64,000 nucleotides of DNA. Source: Croceibacterium atlanticum (GTDB lineage Bacteria > Pseudomonadota > Alphaproteobacteria > Sphingomonadales > Sphingomonadaceae). Location: contig NZ_CP011452.2 in the NCBI RefSeq assembly GCF_001008165.2, positions 1,426,001 through 1,490,000 of the forward strand. The letters are read 5' to 3'. The notes under the pieces are model-generated. The model was not told the origin of the DNA. It worked only from the letters and a program-made list of their open reading frames with translations, and searched no databases. The translations under genes and the position numbers were made by a program. Shown here in pieces: positions 17,954-26,421 of this stretch. Each line of letters starts with the position of its first letter. Position 1 is the first letter of the stretch.

Positions 17954-18868
17954 TTAAACTATGACCCTGGCCAGCAGGCCACGCGCCTCCACCGCGATGG
18001 CCTGGGCTATCATCCTGTAGCTTTCGCCATAGGCCGCGCCCTGGCGCCAGATCGCCGCGATGGAACGTGTGGCCGACCAGTCGGCAATAGTCAGCCGGCA
18101 AACCATGTCCTGCCCGCCCACTTCCGATTTCAGATAGAGTTCGGGCAGGATCGCCAGGCCGATTCCGGAACCGGCCATCTGGCGCAGGCTATCGAGACTG
18201 GTCCCTTCGTAATCGCGCAGCAGCTGGGCACCCAGATCCTCGCATATGTCCTGCGCCTGCCGATGATAGTGATGACGCCGGTCGATACTGAGGATCTCCG
18301 CACCTGCAAGATCGGTCTTGCGCAGCAGGGTCCGCGTGCAGAGCGGATTGTCCGGCGCCGCCACGAGATGCAGCGGTTCGCGAAACAGCGGCTCTATCTC
18401 CAGATCCGTGCCCGTAACCGGCAGGGGGGCAAGCACGAGGTCGAGCGCGCCGCGCCGCAATTCGGCAAGCTGATCGTCCGGTATCCCTTCGCGCATATAC
18501 AGGCGCATGTCCGGATATTCCTGGTGCAGCCGCGCCACGACGGGCGGCAGGAGATAAGGCCCAAGCGTGGGCGTAACGCCAAAACGGACCGCTCCCGCCA
18601 ATCCGGACACGCTGCGGCGGGCGAGCCCGCGCAAATCTTCTACGTCCAGCAGGATCTTTCTGGCCCGCATCGCGATTTCCCTACCAACGGGCGTAAGTTG
18701 CACCGGCGTATCGCCGCGTTCGACCAGCGAGACCCCAAGCCGGGTTTCCAGCGCCCGCAATTGCTGGCTCAGCGTCGGCTGGGACACGTTGACGGAGGCG
18801 GCAGCGCGGCTGAAATGCCGGGCATCGGCCACCGCCACCAGATATTGCAATTGCCTTAGCGTTGGCAT
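17954..18868 (-). CDS. OxyR-like LysR family regulator lacking the peroxidatic cysteine
   Basis: The 304-residue protein has an N-terminal winged helix (LRQLQYLVAVADARHFSRAA, then QPTLSQQLRALE) and a periplasmic-binding-like effector domain. Close similarity to OxyR is clear around LAGAEILSIDRRHHYHRQA and GTSLDSLRQMAGSGIGLAILP. An ungapped alignment with E. coli OxyR (from memory) puts His200 at peroxidatic Cys199 and Cys209 at Cys208. It is probably not a classical peroxide disulfide switch. An ATAG-N7-CTAT palindrome lies 18-36 bases upstream of its start, consistent with autoregulation. It is divergent from the DUF465 gene. Confidence 0.88.
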   Translation of the reverse strand: MPTLRQLQYLVAVADARHFSRAAASVNVSQPTLSQQLRALETRLGVSLVERGDTPVQLTPVGREIAMRARKILLDVEDLRGLARRSVSGLAGAVRFGVTPTLGPYLLPPVVARLHQEYPDMRLYMREGIPDDQLAELRRGALDLVLAPLPVTGTDLEIEPLFREPLHLVAAPDNPLCTRTLLRKTDLAGAEILSIDRRHHYHRQAQDICEDLGAQLLRDYEGTSLDSLRQMAGSGIGLAILPELYLKSEVGGQDMVCRLTIADWSATRSIAAIWRQGAAYGESYRMIAQAIAVEARGLLARVIV

Positions 18869-18885
18869 GGAACCTGACCTTTCAT

Positions 18886-18902
18886 GATAGGTTTTATCTA
18901 TC
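18886..18902. promoter_or_regulatory. Palindromic LysR/OxyR-type binding site
   Basis: GATAG-N7-CTATC is a perfect 5-bp inverted repeat with the inner ATAG-N7-CTAT of the OxyR consensus. The full OxyR site has two such units 7 bases apart; only one is seen here. It is 18 bases upstream of the regulator's start codon and in the leader of the DUF465 gene. Confidence 0.45.
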
Positions 18903-18979
18903 GATTTCCACCCAAGCTTTCAATTGGCTCAAACGAGGAGTTAGCCCCATCTTCAACCTGTCAATCGAAGGAGAGAGAC

Positions 18980-19150
18980 ATGCCGGACCGACTGGATGCA
19001 CTGTGCCAACGCCATCGCCGCCTCAATCGCCTGATCGACAATTGCCGCGCCGCCAGCCGGCAGGAAGAAATGAAGATGCTCAAGCGTATCCGGCTCCGCC
19101 TGAAGGACCGGATCGAAAGCCTGCGGACCCGATCCCTCTCCGTGGGCTAA
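18980..19150 (+). CDS. DUF465 (YdcH-like) small protein
   Basis: The 56-residue, highly basic, all-helical protein fits DUF465: RLDALCQRHRRLNRLID, then KMLKRIRLRLKDRIESL. The family core is a helical hairpin with the pattern LKRxRLxLKDEI. I chose the ATG preceded by AAGGAGAG (18967-18974); an earlier in-frame ATG at 18884 has no ribosome site and sits on the regulatory palindrome. Function is unknown in any organism. It is divergent from the OxyR-like gene and could be one of its targets. Confidence 0.82.
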   Translation: MPDRLDALCQRHRRLNRLIDNCRAASRQEEMKMLKRIRLRLKDRIESLRTRSLSVG

Positions 19151-19155
19151 GCCCC

Positions 19156-19206
19156 TGGGTGCGGTACGTTAACAGCCCCCTCACACCCCGTGGCGTACCG
19201 CACCCA
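19156..19206. repeat. 13-bp perfect inverted repeat after the DUF465 gene
   Basis: TGGGTGCGGTACG (19156-19168) and CGTACCGCACCCA (19194-19206) flank a 25-base loop. It starts 6 bases past the DUF465 stop. No T-run follows, so it is not a standard terminator. It could protect the 3' end or be a protein site. Confidence 0.6.
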
Positions 19207-19211
19207 CCCTT

Positions 19212-19235
19212 AATCGGAACAATCGGAACAATCGG
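19212..19235. repeat. Short 9-bp tandem repeat
   Basis: AATCGGAAC is repeated twice and followed by a partial third unit (AATCGG), directly after the long inverted repeat and 60 bases before the antiporter start. Confidence 0.7.
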
Positions 19236-19295
19236 CAGAAATGCTCCCCGCCTGGGCGGGCCGTCGCGCGTTGCCGCAGCCAAGACGATAACTGC

Positions 19296-20273
19296 GTGAC
19301 CTTAGCCATCGTTTTTCTCATTGCCGGACTCGTCGCCCTGGTCCTGGGCGGCGAATGGCTGGTGCGCGGCGCCGTGGGCCTCGCGGCCAAGGCCGATATA
19401 AATCCGCTCTTCATCGGCCTCGTCATCGTCGGCTTCGGCACGTCCATGCCCGAACTCGTCACCAGCGTGGAAGCCGCCATGGCGGGATCGCCCGCTATCG
19501 CCTGGGGCAATATCGTCGGCTCCAACGTGGCGAACAGCCTGCTGATCCTTGGCTGCGCGGCGCTGGCGGGCCGCATGGCAGTCTGGTCCGCAAACCCGTT
19601 GCGCGATCCGCTGGTGGCGCTGGGCGGCAGTGCGCTGGTGTTCGCGCTCGCGCTTTCCGGCATGGGGCATCAGGCCATCGGCCTGGCGCTGCTGGCGCTG
19701 CTGATCGCCTATATCTTCTGGTGCTATCGCTCCGAAAGCCGGACCGAAGCGCAGATGGTCCATGGCGAGATACCCGCAGACAGCACCGGAAACAGCAATA
19801 GCGAGCTGCCGGAAACGCCCGATGGCTGGGTCAAGCCGGTCGGCTTCACCCTGATCGGGCTGGCCGTGCTGATCGCCGGCGGCAATCTGCTTGTCTCCGG
19901 CGCGATCGACCTTGCCCGGATTGCGGGGCTGAGCGAAACCCTGATCGGCCTGACCATCGTTGCCGTGGGCACGTCCTTTCCCGAACTGGTCACTTCCGTG
20001 GTTGCCGCGCGCAAGGGCGAGGCAGAGGTGGCATTCGGCAATGTAGTGGGATCGAATATCTATAATCTGCTGGGCATTGGCGGCGCGACGATGCTGCTCG
20101 CCCCCGGCGCCATTCCCGCCAATCTCGTTCCGCTCGACCTCGGACTGGTCACTCTCAGTGCCGTTGCGATCGTGCTGCTTCTGATTTTCTATCGCGGTGT
20201 CCGCCGGCTGCACGCCGTGATGCTGCTGCTGGCCTATTTCGCTTATCTGGCGTTCCTGATCGCCAACGCCTGA
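19296..20273 (+). CDS. Calcium/sodium antiporter, CaCA family (YrbG-like)
   Basis: The 325-residue inner-membrane protein has two inverted five-helix halves, each with the alpha-repeat ion-binding motif: GFGTSMPELVTSVEAA with GNIVGSNVANSLLILG, and AVGTSFPELVTSVVAA with GNVVGSNIYNLLGIGG. This duplication defines K+-independent YrbG/MaX-type Ca2+/Na+ exchangers. The start is GTG, followed by a hydrophobic helix. It is transcribed on its own. Confidence 0.92.
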   Translation: MTLAIVFLIAGLVALVLGGEWLVRGAVGLAAKADINPLFIGLVIVGFGTSMPELVTSVEAAMAGSPAIAWGNIVGSNVANSLLILGCAALAGRMAVWSANPLRDPLVALGGSALVFALALSGMGHQAIGLALLALLIAYIFWCYRSESRTEAQMVHGEIPADSTGNSNSELPETPDGWVKPVGFTLIGLAVLIAGGNLLVSGAIDLARIAGLSETLIGLTIVAVGTSFPELVTSVVAARKGEAEVAFGNVVGSNIYNLLGIGGATMLLAPGAIPANLVPLDLGLVTLSAVAIVLLLIFYRGVRRLHAVMLLLAYFAYLAFLIANA

Positions 20274-20363
20274 CCCCGTATATGCCGGTTGCGCGCCATG
20301 TGGAGCGCGGGCAAGGTCACCACCCTGATCCGCGACCGGAAATCTGAAACAGGGCGAAGCGGC

Positions 20364-22367
20364 ATGGTGGGGAAGAGGTTTTTCTGCGCGATACTGGCCG
20401 GCACCGTTCTGGCCGGATGCGCATCGGCAGATGGCGGGCTGGCAGCCAGCGCGCTCCCGGCGCGGGAACAGCCGCAACTGGGCCTGCACATCAGGGGCGC
20501 CATTGCGGCAGATGGCCTGCAATTCCGCGATGCCAATGGCAATGGCACGCTGGAACCCTATGAGGATTGGCGCCTGCCGCCGGTGGAGCGCGCCCGCGAT
20601 CTGGCGGCGCGGATGGACCTGCGCGAAAAAGTCGGCACGCTGATGCATTCGACCATGCCGGGCCGAGACGGCGAAATGGGCCGCGGCGCGGGATATGATC
20701 TGGCGGCACTGGGCGATCTGGTGCGGGGCAAGCATGTCACCAGCTTCATCACGCGGCTGTCCATCGCGCCCGCGGAACTGGCGCGGCAATCCAATGAAGC
20801 GCAGCAAGTGGCCGCCGCCGGCCGGCTGGGCATTCCGCTGACCATCAGCACTGATCCGCGCAATCATTTCAGCTATGTGCTGGGCGCGGCGGAGGCTGGC
20901 ACGGGCACGACCAAATGGCCCGAACTGATCGGCTTCGCCGCCCTGCGCGATCTGCAACTGGTGCGCGATTTCGGCGAGATCGCCCGGCGGGAATATCGCG
21001 CCCTTGGCATTCACATGGCGCTGTCACCCCAGCTCGACCTGTTCACCGAACCGCGCTGGCCGCGCGGCAGCGGCGGCTTCGGCAGCAATGCCTGGCTGAC
21101 CAGCCAGATGGGCGCAGCCTATGTCGCCAGTTTCCAGGGCGGCGCAAGGGAATTGCAGCCCGACGGGGTGATGACCGTGGTCAAGCATTGGGCAGGCTAT
21201 GGCGCGCAGCCGGGCGGGCTAGAGGCGCATAATTACTATGGCCGCTTTGCCGAGCCGAGCGATCACCTGGAACAACATATGGAGGCGTTTCGCGGCGCCA
21301 TCAACGTGGGCACGGCGGGGATCATGCCTGCCTATCCCATCCTGCGAAACACGAAATGGCGCGGGAAGAAGCTCGAACAGGTCGGCCCCGGCTTCAACCG
21401 CCTGCTGCTGAAAAACATATTGCGCGGCAGATATCGCTATGACGGGATGATCCTGTCCGACTGGGCGATCACGCGCGATTGCAACATGCGCTGCATGGCA
21501 CCCACTGCCGAAGCCCCGCAACGCCCGCAGGACATCGCCACCAGCTGGGGCGTGGAAGATCTCACCGTCGCGCAGCGTTATGTGAAAGGGCTGCTGGCCG
21601 GGATCGACCAGTTCGGCGGCACGGACGATGTCGATCCGCTGATCGAAGCGGTCGAGAATGGCGAGGTGAGCGAAGCGAGGCTGGACCGATCGGTGATCCG
21701 GGTGATGACGGCCAAGTTCCAGCTCGGCCTGTTCGACAATCCCTATGTCGATCCCGATGCGGCCGCTGCGCAGATCGGCCGCCCGGAAGATGTTGCCAGG
21801 GCGGACAAGGCCCAGCGTGAAGCACAGGTGCTGCTGCGCAATCAGGATAATGCCCTGCCCTTCGCTGCGGGCGGCAAGGTCTGGCTGCATGGCATGGACC
21901 CACAGGCCGCGCGTGCGGCCGGGCTGATAGTGGTGGAAGATCCGGCCCAGGCCGATTTCGCCATCGTCCGGACCGAAACGGCCCATGAAGAACTGCACCC
22001 TCACCACTTCTTCGGCAGCCGCTATCACGAAGGGCGGCTGGATTTCCGGCCGGGCGATGCCGCTTATGATGCTCTTGAAAAGGCCAGCGCGCATGTGCCG
22101 ACCATGCTGGCGATCTTCCTCGACCGGGCGGCAGTGCTTGGCAATGTGCAGGACAAGGCAGACGTGATCCTCGCCAATTTCGGGGCGAGTGACGCGGCGA
22201 TTATCGATGTGGCGCTGGGCCGGGCAATTGCGCGCGGGCGGCTGCCTTTTGAATTGCCGCGATCCATGGCGGCGGTGGAGGCGCAGGATCCGGCGGCGCC
22301 GGATGACAGCGCCGATCCGCTATACCCCTATGGCGCGGGTATCGTGCCGGAGGATTCAGCGGAATAG
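20364..22367 (+). CDS. Exported GH3 beta-glucosidase-like lipoprotein
   Basis: The 667-residue protein begins with a lipoprotein signal (GKRFFCAILAGTVLAGC), so it is likely membrane-anchored in the periplasm. An EF-hand-like DANGNGTLEPYEDWRLP precedes the GH3 barrel, a feature of one GH3 subgroup. VVKHWAGYGA matches the substrate-binding Lys-His, and MILSDWAITRD contains the nucleophile Asp. A shorter C-terminal domain follows (KAQREAQVLLRNQDNALPF). Substrate is probably a beta-glucan or glucoside, unproven. I chose the ATG that gives the lipobox; 25 in-frame residues upstream add nothing recognisable. Confidence 0.88.
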   Translation: MVGKRFFCAILAGTVLAGCASADGGLAASALPAREQPQLGLHIRGAIAADGLQFRDANGNGTLEPYEDWRLPPVERARDLAARMDLREKVGTLMHSTMPGRDGEMGRGAGYDLAALGDLVRGKHVTSFITRLSIAPAELARQSNEAQQVAAAGRLGIPLTISTDPRNHFSYVLGAAEAGTGTTKWPELIGFAALRDLQLVRDFGEIARREYRALGIHMALSPQLDLFTEPRWPRGSGGFGSNAWLTSQMGAAYVASFQGGARELQPDGVMTVVKHWAGYGAQPGGLEAHNYYGRFAEPSDHLEQHMEAFRGAINVGTAGIMPAYPILRNTKWRGKKLEQVGPGFNRLLLKNILRGRYRYDGMILSDWAITRDCNMRCMAPTAEAPQRPQDIATSWGVEDLTVAQRYVKGLLAGIDQFGGTDDVDPLIEAVENGEVSEARLDRSVIRVMTAKFQLGLFDNPYVDPDAAAAQIGRPEDVARADKAQREAQVLLRNQDNALPFAAGGKVWLHGMDPQAARAAGLIVVEDPAQADFAIVRTETAHEELHPHHFFGSRYHEGRLDFRPGDAAYDALEKASAHVPTMLAIFLDRAAVLGNVQDKADVILANFGASDAAIIDVALGRAIARGRLPFELPRSMAAVEAQDPAAPDDSADPLYPYGAGIVPEDSAE

Positions 22368-22406
22368 GATGAGGCGGGCCCGGCACGCAGGCCGGGCCAT
22401 GGCCCC

Positions 22407-22589
22407 TTATTCGACCGTGGTATCCACCACTTCGGCATCCGGGCCGTTCTTCTTGATGGATTCGATCGCGTTCTTGGCGTTCGCCTTCGAGGAATAGCCC
22501 TCGGTCCAGAAAATGGTCTCGCTGTTATAGACGAAATAGGAAACGAACTCGCCAGCCTTGTTCTTCCGGATTTCGAACCTGTGAGCCAT
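22407..22589 (-). CDS. DUF1508 (YegP) small protein
   Basis: The 60-residue protein is a single DUF1508 unit: RFEIRKNKAGEFVSYFVYNSE, then GYSSKANAKNAIESIKKN. E. coli YegP has two such units; single-unit forms are common. The fold is known but not the function. It is a lone gene convergent with the GH3 gene; AGGGAGGG-like bases upstream support the start. Confidence 0.9.
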   Translation of the reverse strand: MAHRFEIRKNKAGEFVSYFVYNSETIFWTEGYSSKANAKNAIESIKKNGPDAEVVDTTVE

Positions 22590-22646
22590 CCTGGCCCTCC
22601 CTTGTCGTTGATAATGCCCTTACCCTAGCGGATGCTAGGGATTTGG

Positions 22647-23744
22647 CTAGCCGAAGCGGGCCGGGGAATAGACATCCGCGTCCAGCCCCTCTGTCATCTC
22701 ATCGCGCGGCAGGCCGATCAGCATCTGCGCCGCCAGGCGGGCTGCGGCAGGCGCGGTCTGGATGCCGAAACCGCCCTGCCCCGCGAACCAGAAAAACCCT
22801 TCCTGCCGGGGATCGAAACCATAGACCGGCAGCCGATCGGGCGAAAAGCTGCGCAGCCCTGCCCATTTCCGTTCCAGCGCCTGCACTTTCCAGTTCGCGA
22901 CCTGTTCGAAACGGTCGATAGCGATGGCGACATCCAGTTCTTCGGGCGCGGCATCGCAGGGCGCACTGGGCGTTTCGTCATGCGGGCTGAGCCAGAGCTT
23001 GCCGTTCTCCGGCTTGAAGTAGAACTCCCCGCACAAATCCAGCACCAGCGGCAGGTCTTCGGGCGGAGCGGGATCGGTGCGCAATTGTGCAACCGTACGG
23101 CGCAGCGGCGTGATGGACAGCGGCTTCGCCCCGGCCAGTTCCGCCACCGGATCGGCCCATGCGCCCGCTGCATCCACCAACATGGCCGCGCGCGCCTCCT
23201 CCCCACGGGCAAGGCCCAGCCGCCAGCCATTGCCTTCGCGCTCCGCAGTTTCCAGCCGGCTATTGGTGCGCAAGTGGACACCGAGCCGCGCCACGGCAGC
23301 CAGATAATGCTGATGCAGCGCTGCCACATCGATATCGGCGCAGGCTGGTTCCGAAATGGCCAGCGTCCAATCCGGCAGAAGGCCGGGGATGCGCCGTTCC
23401 ATTTCCGCCCGGCCCAACCGTTCGATAGTGGCGCCGCTATCGGCAAAACGGGCCATGAAGGATTCGACCGCATCCTCCTGCCCGCTGCGCGCGATATAGA
23501 GCGCGCCGCGCGGGGTCAGGAAACCATGCTGGCGCAGATAATGGCCGGAAGCGAGCGTGAGCGGCACGAGTTCGGGCCCGCCATAGCATTCTTCCCAGAA
23601 AGCGGCGGAACGGCCGGTCGTGTGATAGCCGGGCTGCGCTTCAGCCTCCAGCAGCAGGACGCTGGCATGGGGGGCAAGTTCCGCGGCGATGCTGGCCCCG
23701 GCCATTCCCGCGCCGATGATTGCGATATCGTACTGGGCACTCAT
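22647..23744 (-). CDS. FAD-dependent oxidoreductase, DAO (D-amino acid/glycine oxidase) family
   Basis: The 365-residue flavoprotein starts with the dinucleotide fold DIAIIGAGMAGASIAAELAP, followed by the acidic residue at the end of strand 2 (LLLEAEAQPGYHTTGRSAA). The C-terminal FAD contact is WFAGQGGFGIQTAPAAARLAA. The family oxidises amines or D-amino acids with O2 or a quinone; substrate unknown. Its start overlaps nothing upstream; downstream it is the second of two coupled genes with the hydrolase on the same strand, through an ATGA overlap at 23741-23744. Confidence 0.88.
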   Translation of the reverse strand: MSAQYDIAIIGAGMAGASIAAELAPHASVLLLEAEAQPGYHTTGRSAAFWEECYGGPELVPLTLASGHYLRQHGFLTPRGALYIARSGQEDAVESFMARFADSGATIERLGRAEMERRIPGLLPDWTLAISEPACADIDVAALHQHYLAAVARLGVHLRTNSRLETAEREGNGWRLGLARGEEARAAMLVDAAGAWADPVAELAGAKPLSITPLRRTVAQLRTDPAPPEDLPLVLDLCGEFYFKPENGKLWLSPHDETPSAPCDAAPEELDVAIAIDRFEQVANWKVQALERKWAGLRSFSPDRLPVYGFDPRQEGFFWFAGQGGFGIQTAPAAARLAAQMLIGLPRDEMTEGLDADVYSPARFG

Positions 23745-24688
23745 TTCGCTGCCAGCCGGTGCAGGAAGCGATCGATCTCTGCAAGCGCCCGATCGCGCAC
23801 GGGATCGGCCTCGCGCAGAATCTCATGCGCAGCTTCCGGGCCAAAATAGGTCACTTCCGCGTCAGGAAGGCGCGTTGCAGCGCGGCGGATTGCCCGGAAA
23901 CCGACCAGCCGGTCCGCACTGGTGGCAAGGATATGCACGGGAAGATTCACCCGTTCCAGCGCGCCGGGACGCCGCAATCCGCGAATCGAACCGAGCGCGG
24001 CCACCACCCAGCCCCAGCTGCCTGGCCCCATCACCAGTTCGGGCCGTTTTTCACGCCACCACAATTCATCGGCATAGCGATCCGCATCATGCGTCAGCAG
24101 GCCCTGCCGCCCGTGCGGAAACGCCCCCGGTTTCTCGCTCCATTTCCAGGCCGGCCGCCGGGGATCGCCGATACCCGCCATGATCCGGGCGAGCAGGCGG
24201 CGGACTGGCAGGGGCAACACTTCCGGATGCACATCCAGCATGGGTGCGGAAAGGATCAGCGCGTCCGGCTTCGGATCCAGTTCCTGATCCGCCGCCGCGC
24301 GGAGCACAAGATGGCCGCCCATGGAATGCCCGGCCAGCACATGCGGGCCAGGCATTGTTTCCACCCACTCGCTCCAGAAAGTGCACAAATCCTCGATCCA
24401 CAGGGCAAAATCGAGAACATGGCCCGTCGTCTCGTCCAGACCGAACCTGCCGGACCCGGCCTGGCCGCGCCAATCGGCCGCAGTCACCCGCCAGCCGCGC
24501 CGCCGCCAGTGTTCGTAGGTTTCCAGATATTTCTCGTAGGCATCGCCGCGTCCGGGCATGAACAGGATCGACCCGCGCGGTTCCCCGTCGGGGGCGGGCC
24601 AGTCCAGCCTGCGGATTTCGTGCCCATCCGGCATCGTCCACCGGCTCTCCACCGCGCCTTCAGGGATTGCGCGCTTGTCGAACCGCAC
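23741..24688 (-). CDS. Alpha/beta hydrolase, lysophospholipase (PldB/monoglyceride lipase) type
   Basis: The 315-residue protein shows the nucleophile elbow AGHSMGGHLVLRAA (Ser at about residue 119), the oxyanion strand FMPGRGDAYEKYLETYEHW, and the late acid and His regions (HILATSADRLV; FGPEAAHEIL). RLDWPAPDGEPRGSILFMPG fits the serine aminopeptidase S33/PldB group. No signal peptide, so cytoplasmic or peripheral. Because transcription runs toward lower coordinates, its stop overlaps the ATG of the FAD oxidoreductase gene only if read in reverse order: the hydrolase ends at 23741 and the oxidoreductase starts at 23744. The hydrolase is the upstream gene of the pair. Confidence 0.88.
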   Translation of the reverse strand: MRFDKRAIPEGAVESRWTMPDGHEIRRLDWPAPDGEPRGSILFMPGRGDAYEKYLETYEHWRRRGWRVTAADWRGQAGSGRFGLDETTGHVLDFALWIEDLCTFWSEWVETMPGPHVLAGHSMGGHLVLRAAADQELDPKPDALILSAPMLDVHPEVLPLPVRRLLARIMAGIGDPRRPAWKWSEKPGAFPHGRQGLLTHDADRYADELWWREKRPELVMGPGSWGWVVAALGSIRGLRRPGALERVNLPVHILATSADRLVGFRAIRRAATRLPDAEVTYFGPEAAHEILREADPVRDRALAEIDRFLHRLAAK

Positions 24689-24786
24689 GCTGTCATCAGC
24701 CGCGTGGCTAATATCGTCCTCCTGCCCATAGTTACATTTTGGTAAGTGATAAACGCTAGCAAGCTGCCAGGGGGCCCGGGAGCATC

Positions 24787-25278
24787 ATGCTGGACGATCC
24801 ATTCAAGTACGGTCTGCTTGCCGCATTGGCAATTGCGCTGCTGGTCGCCGCATTCACCGACCTGCGCAGCCGCCATATCGCCAATTGGCTGAACGCCGGC
24901 ATCGCGCTGGGCGCGCCCCTGTTCTGGTGGGCGAACGGGATGGAATTATGGCCCGATATCGCCATCCAGTTCGGCGTGGCGCTTGGCACATTCGCCATTC
25001 TCGCCGTGCTGTTCGCCCTGCGCGCAATGGGTGGCGGCGATGTGAAATTGCTCACCGCGCTCGCCCTCTGGATTCCGCCCGCCCTGTTCATGCAGCTGAT
25101 CCTGCTGATGGCGGTGCTGGGCGGATTGCTGACCATCGGATTTGGCGCCTGGCACGTGATGCGGCGCCAGCGCGAACGGCTGGCCATTCCTTACGGTGTA
25201 GCCATCGCCGCAGCCGGATTGTGGGTGCTGGGCACGCATTATTTTTCCGCGCCCGTGGCCACCGGCACCCTGGGGTGA
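24787..25278 (+). CDS. cpaA: Tad prepilin peptidase CpaA/TadV
   Basis: The 163-residue membrane protein is a type IV prepilin peptidase of the small A24 class. The first catalytic Asp is in AFTDLRSRHIANWLN and the second in the GxGD-type motif MGGGDVKLLTALALW. It cleaves and readies Flp-type pilins at the inner membrane. It opens the tad/cpa cluster, 74 bases before cpaB. No Flp pilin gene lies in the 98-base gap before it, where one often sits. Confidence 0.93.
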   Translation: MLDDPFKYGLLAALAIALLVAAFTDLRSRHIANWLNAGIALGAPLFWWANGMELWPDIAIQFGVALGTFAILAVLFALRAMGGGDVKLLTALALWIPPALFMQLILLMAVLGGLLTIGFGAWHVMRRQRERLAIPYGVAIAAAGLWVLGTHYFSAPVATGTLG

Positions 25279-25352
25279 ACCCGATTTTAACCACTGATCG
25301 CCTAAGCGGACAAAATCATTCCGCAAGGACCATCGAAGAGGCTTGACGCAAA

Positions 25353-26357
25353 ATGGACAGGAAAAAGCTGGTACTGCTGGTGGGAGCGCTGATCGTCGCG
25401 ATCGGCACCGCCATGGCGGCACGGAGCATGTTCGCCGGCAGCAGCGCGCCTCAGGTGGTTGCCGCCCCTGTGGAGCCGGAAGGCCCCAAGGTGCTGGTTG
25501 CAAAGCGCAGCCTGCCGGTGGGCACGATCATCACCGCCGATGCCATCGGCTTCCAGCTCTGGCCGCAGGAAATGGTCCAGGACGCCTATTTCATCGATGG
25601 CAATGCCGACATGTCCATGCTGATGGGCACTGTCGTGCGTCATCCGATCACCGCGGGTGAGCCGGTGACGCAGGGATCGCTGGTCGCGCCGGGCGATCGC
25701 GGCTTCCTGGCCGCGGCTCTTGGCCCGGGCATGCGCGCCGTTACCGTTTCCGTTTCCGCCCAGACCGGCGTTGGCGGCTTCATCTTCCCGGGGGACCGGG
25801 TGGACATGATGCTGACCCAGACCGTTTCGGGCGATGGCCCGCCGCTCAAGACCACGGAAACCATCCTGCGCAACCTGCGGGTTCTTGCCACCGACCAGTC
25901 GACCGAAACCCGGACGACCGAAGACGGCAAGACCGTGGTCAGCGCCTTCCGCACGGTGACGCTGGAAGTCACCCCCAAGATCGCGGAAAAGATCGAAGTG
26001 GCGCAGACGATCGGCAATCTCAGCCTCGCCCTGCGCTCCATCGCCGACAATCAGAGCGAACTGGACCGCGCCATTGCCGCCGGCGAGATCGACATGCCGG
26101 AGGATGCGTCCCCGGAAGAAGAGCGCCGCCTCCTGCGCCAGGCCACCAGCCTGCCCCGCGACGGCAAGAGCAGCTTCGTGACCGGCGGCGACGTATCCCG
26201 TTTCCAGCGCACGACCATTCCACCCCAGAATTCCGGCAATGATCGTGGCCCGGCCATGGAAGTGACCAACAGCATCGGCGTGCCGGGTGCACCGTCCGGC
26301 CCCATCGTCCGCGTAACCCGCGGCAAGGACACGACGGCCGTGCCGGTAAGAAAGTAA
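25353..26357 (+). CDS. cpaB: Tad pilus assembly protein CpaB/RcpC
   Basis: The 334-residue protein has one N-terminal membrane anchor (KLVLLVGALIVAIGTAMAA) and a SAF/beta-clip domain (KVLVAKRSLPVGTIITADAI, then GPGMRAVTVSVS). The RcpC segment GFIFPGDRVDMMLTQ is clear. CpaB sits in the periplasm next to the secretin. The C-terminus ends in a Thr/Val-rich tail after SIGVPGAPSGP. Confidence 0.94.
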   Translation: MDRKKLVLLVGALIVAIGTAMAARSMFAGSSAPQVVAAPVEPEGPKVLVAKRSLPVGTIITADAIGFQLWPQEMVQDAYFIDGNADMSMLMGTVVRHPITAGEPVTQGSLVAPGDRGFLAAALGPGMRAVTVSVSAQTGVGGFIFPGDRVDMMLTQTVSGDGPPLKTTETILRNLRVLATDQSTETRTTEDGKTVVSAFRTVTLEVTPKIAEKIEVAQTIGNLSLALRSIADNQSELDRAIAAGEIDMPEDASPEEERRLLRQATSLPRDGKSSFVTGGDVSRFQRTTIPPQNSGNDRGPAMEVTNSIGVPGAPSGPIVRVTRGKDTTAVPVRK

Positions 26358-26421
26358 ACCGATGATATTTCACCAGTTTCGTGATGGCCGCGTCTGCGAT
26401 GCGGCACCGGGGGATGAACCC

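Noticed and set aside
18884-18979. Longer N-terminus for the DUF465 protein
   Set aside because: It has no ribosome site and overlaps the regulatory palindrome; AAGGAGAG supports the internal ATG at 18980.
19302-21014. 570-codon minus-strand frame over the antiporter and GH3 genes
   Set aside because: Both plus-strand genes are clear families; the antisense frame spans their junction.
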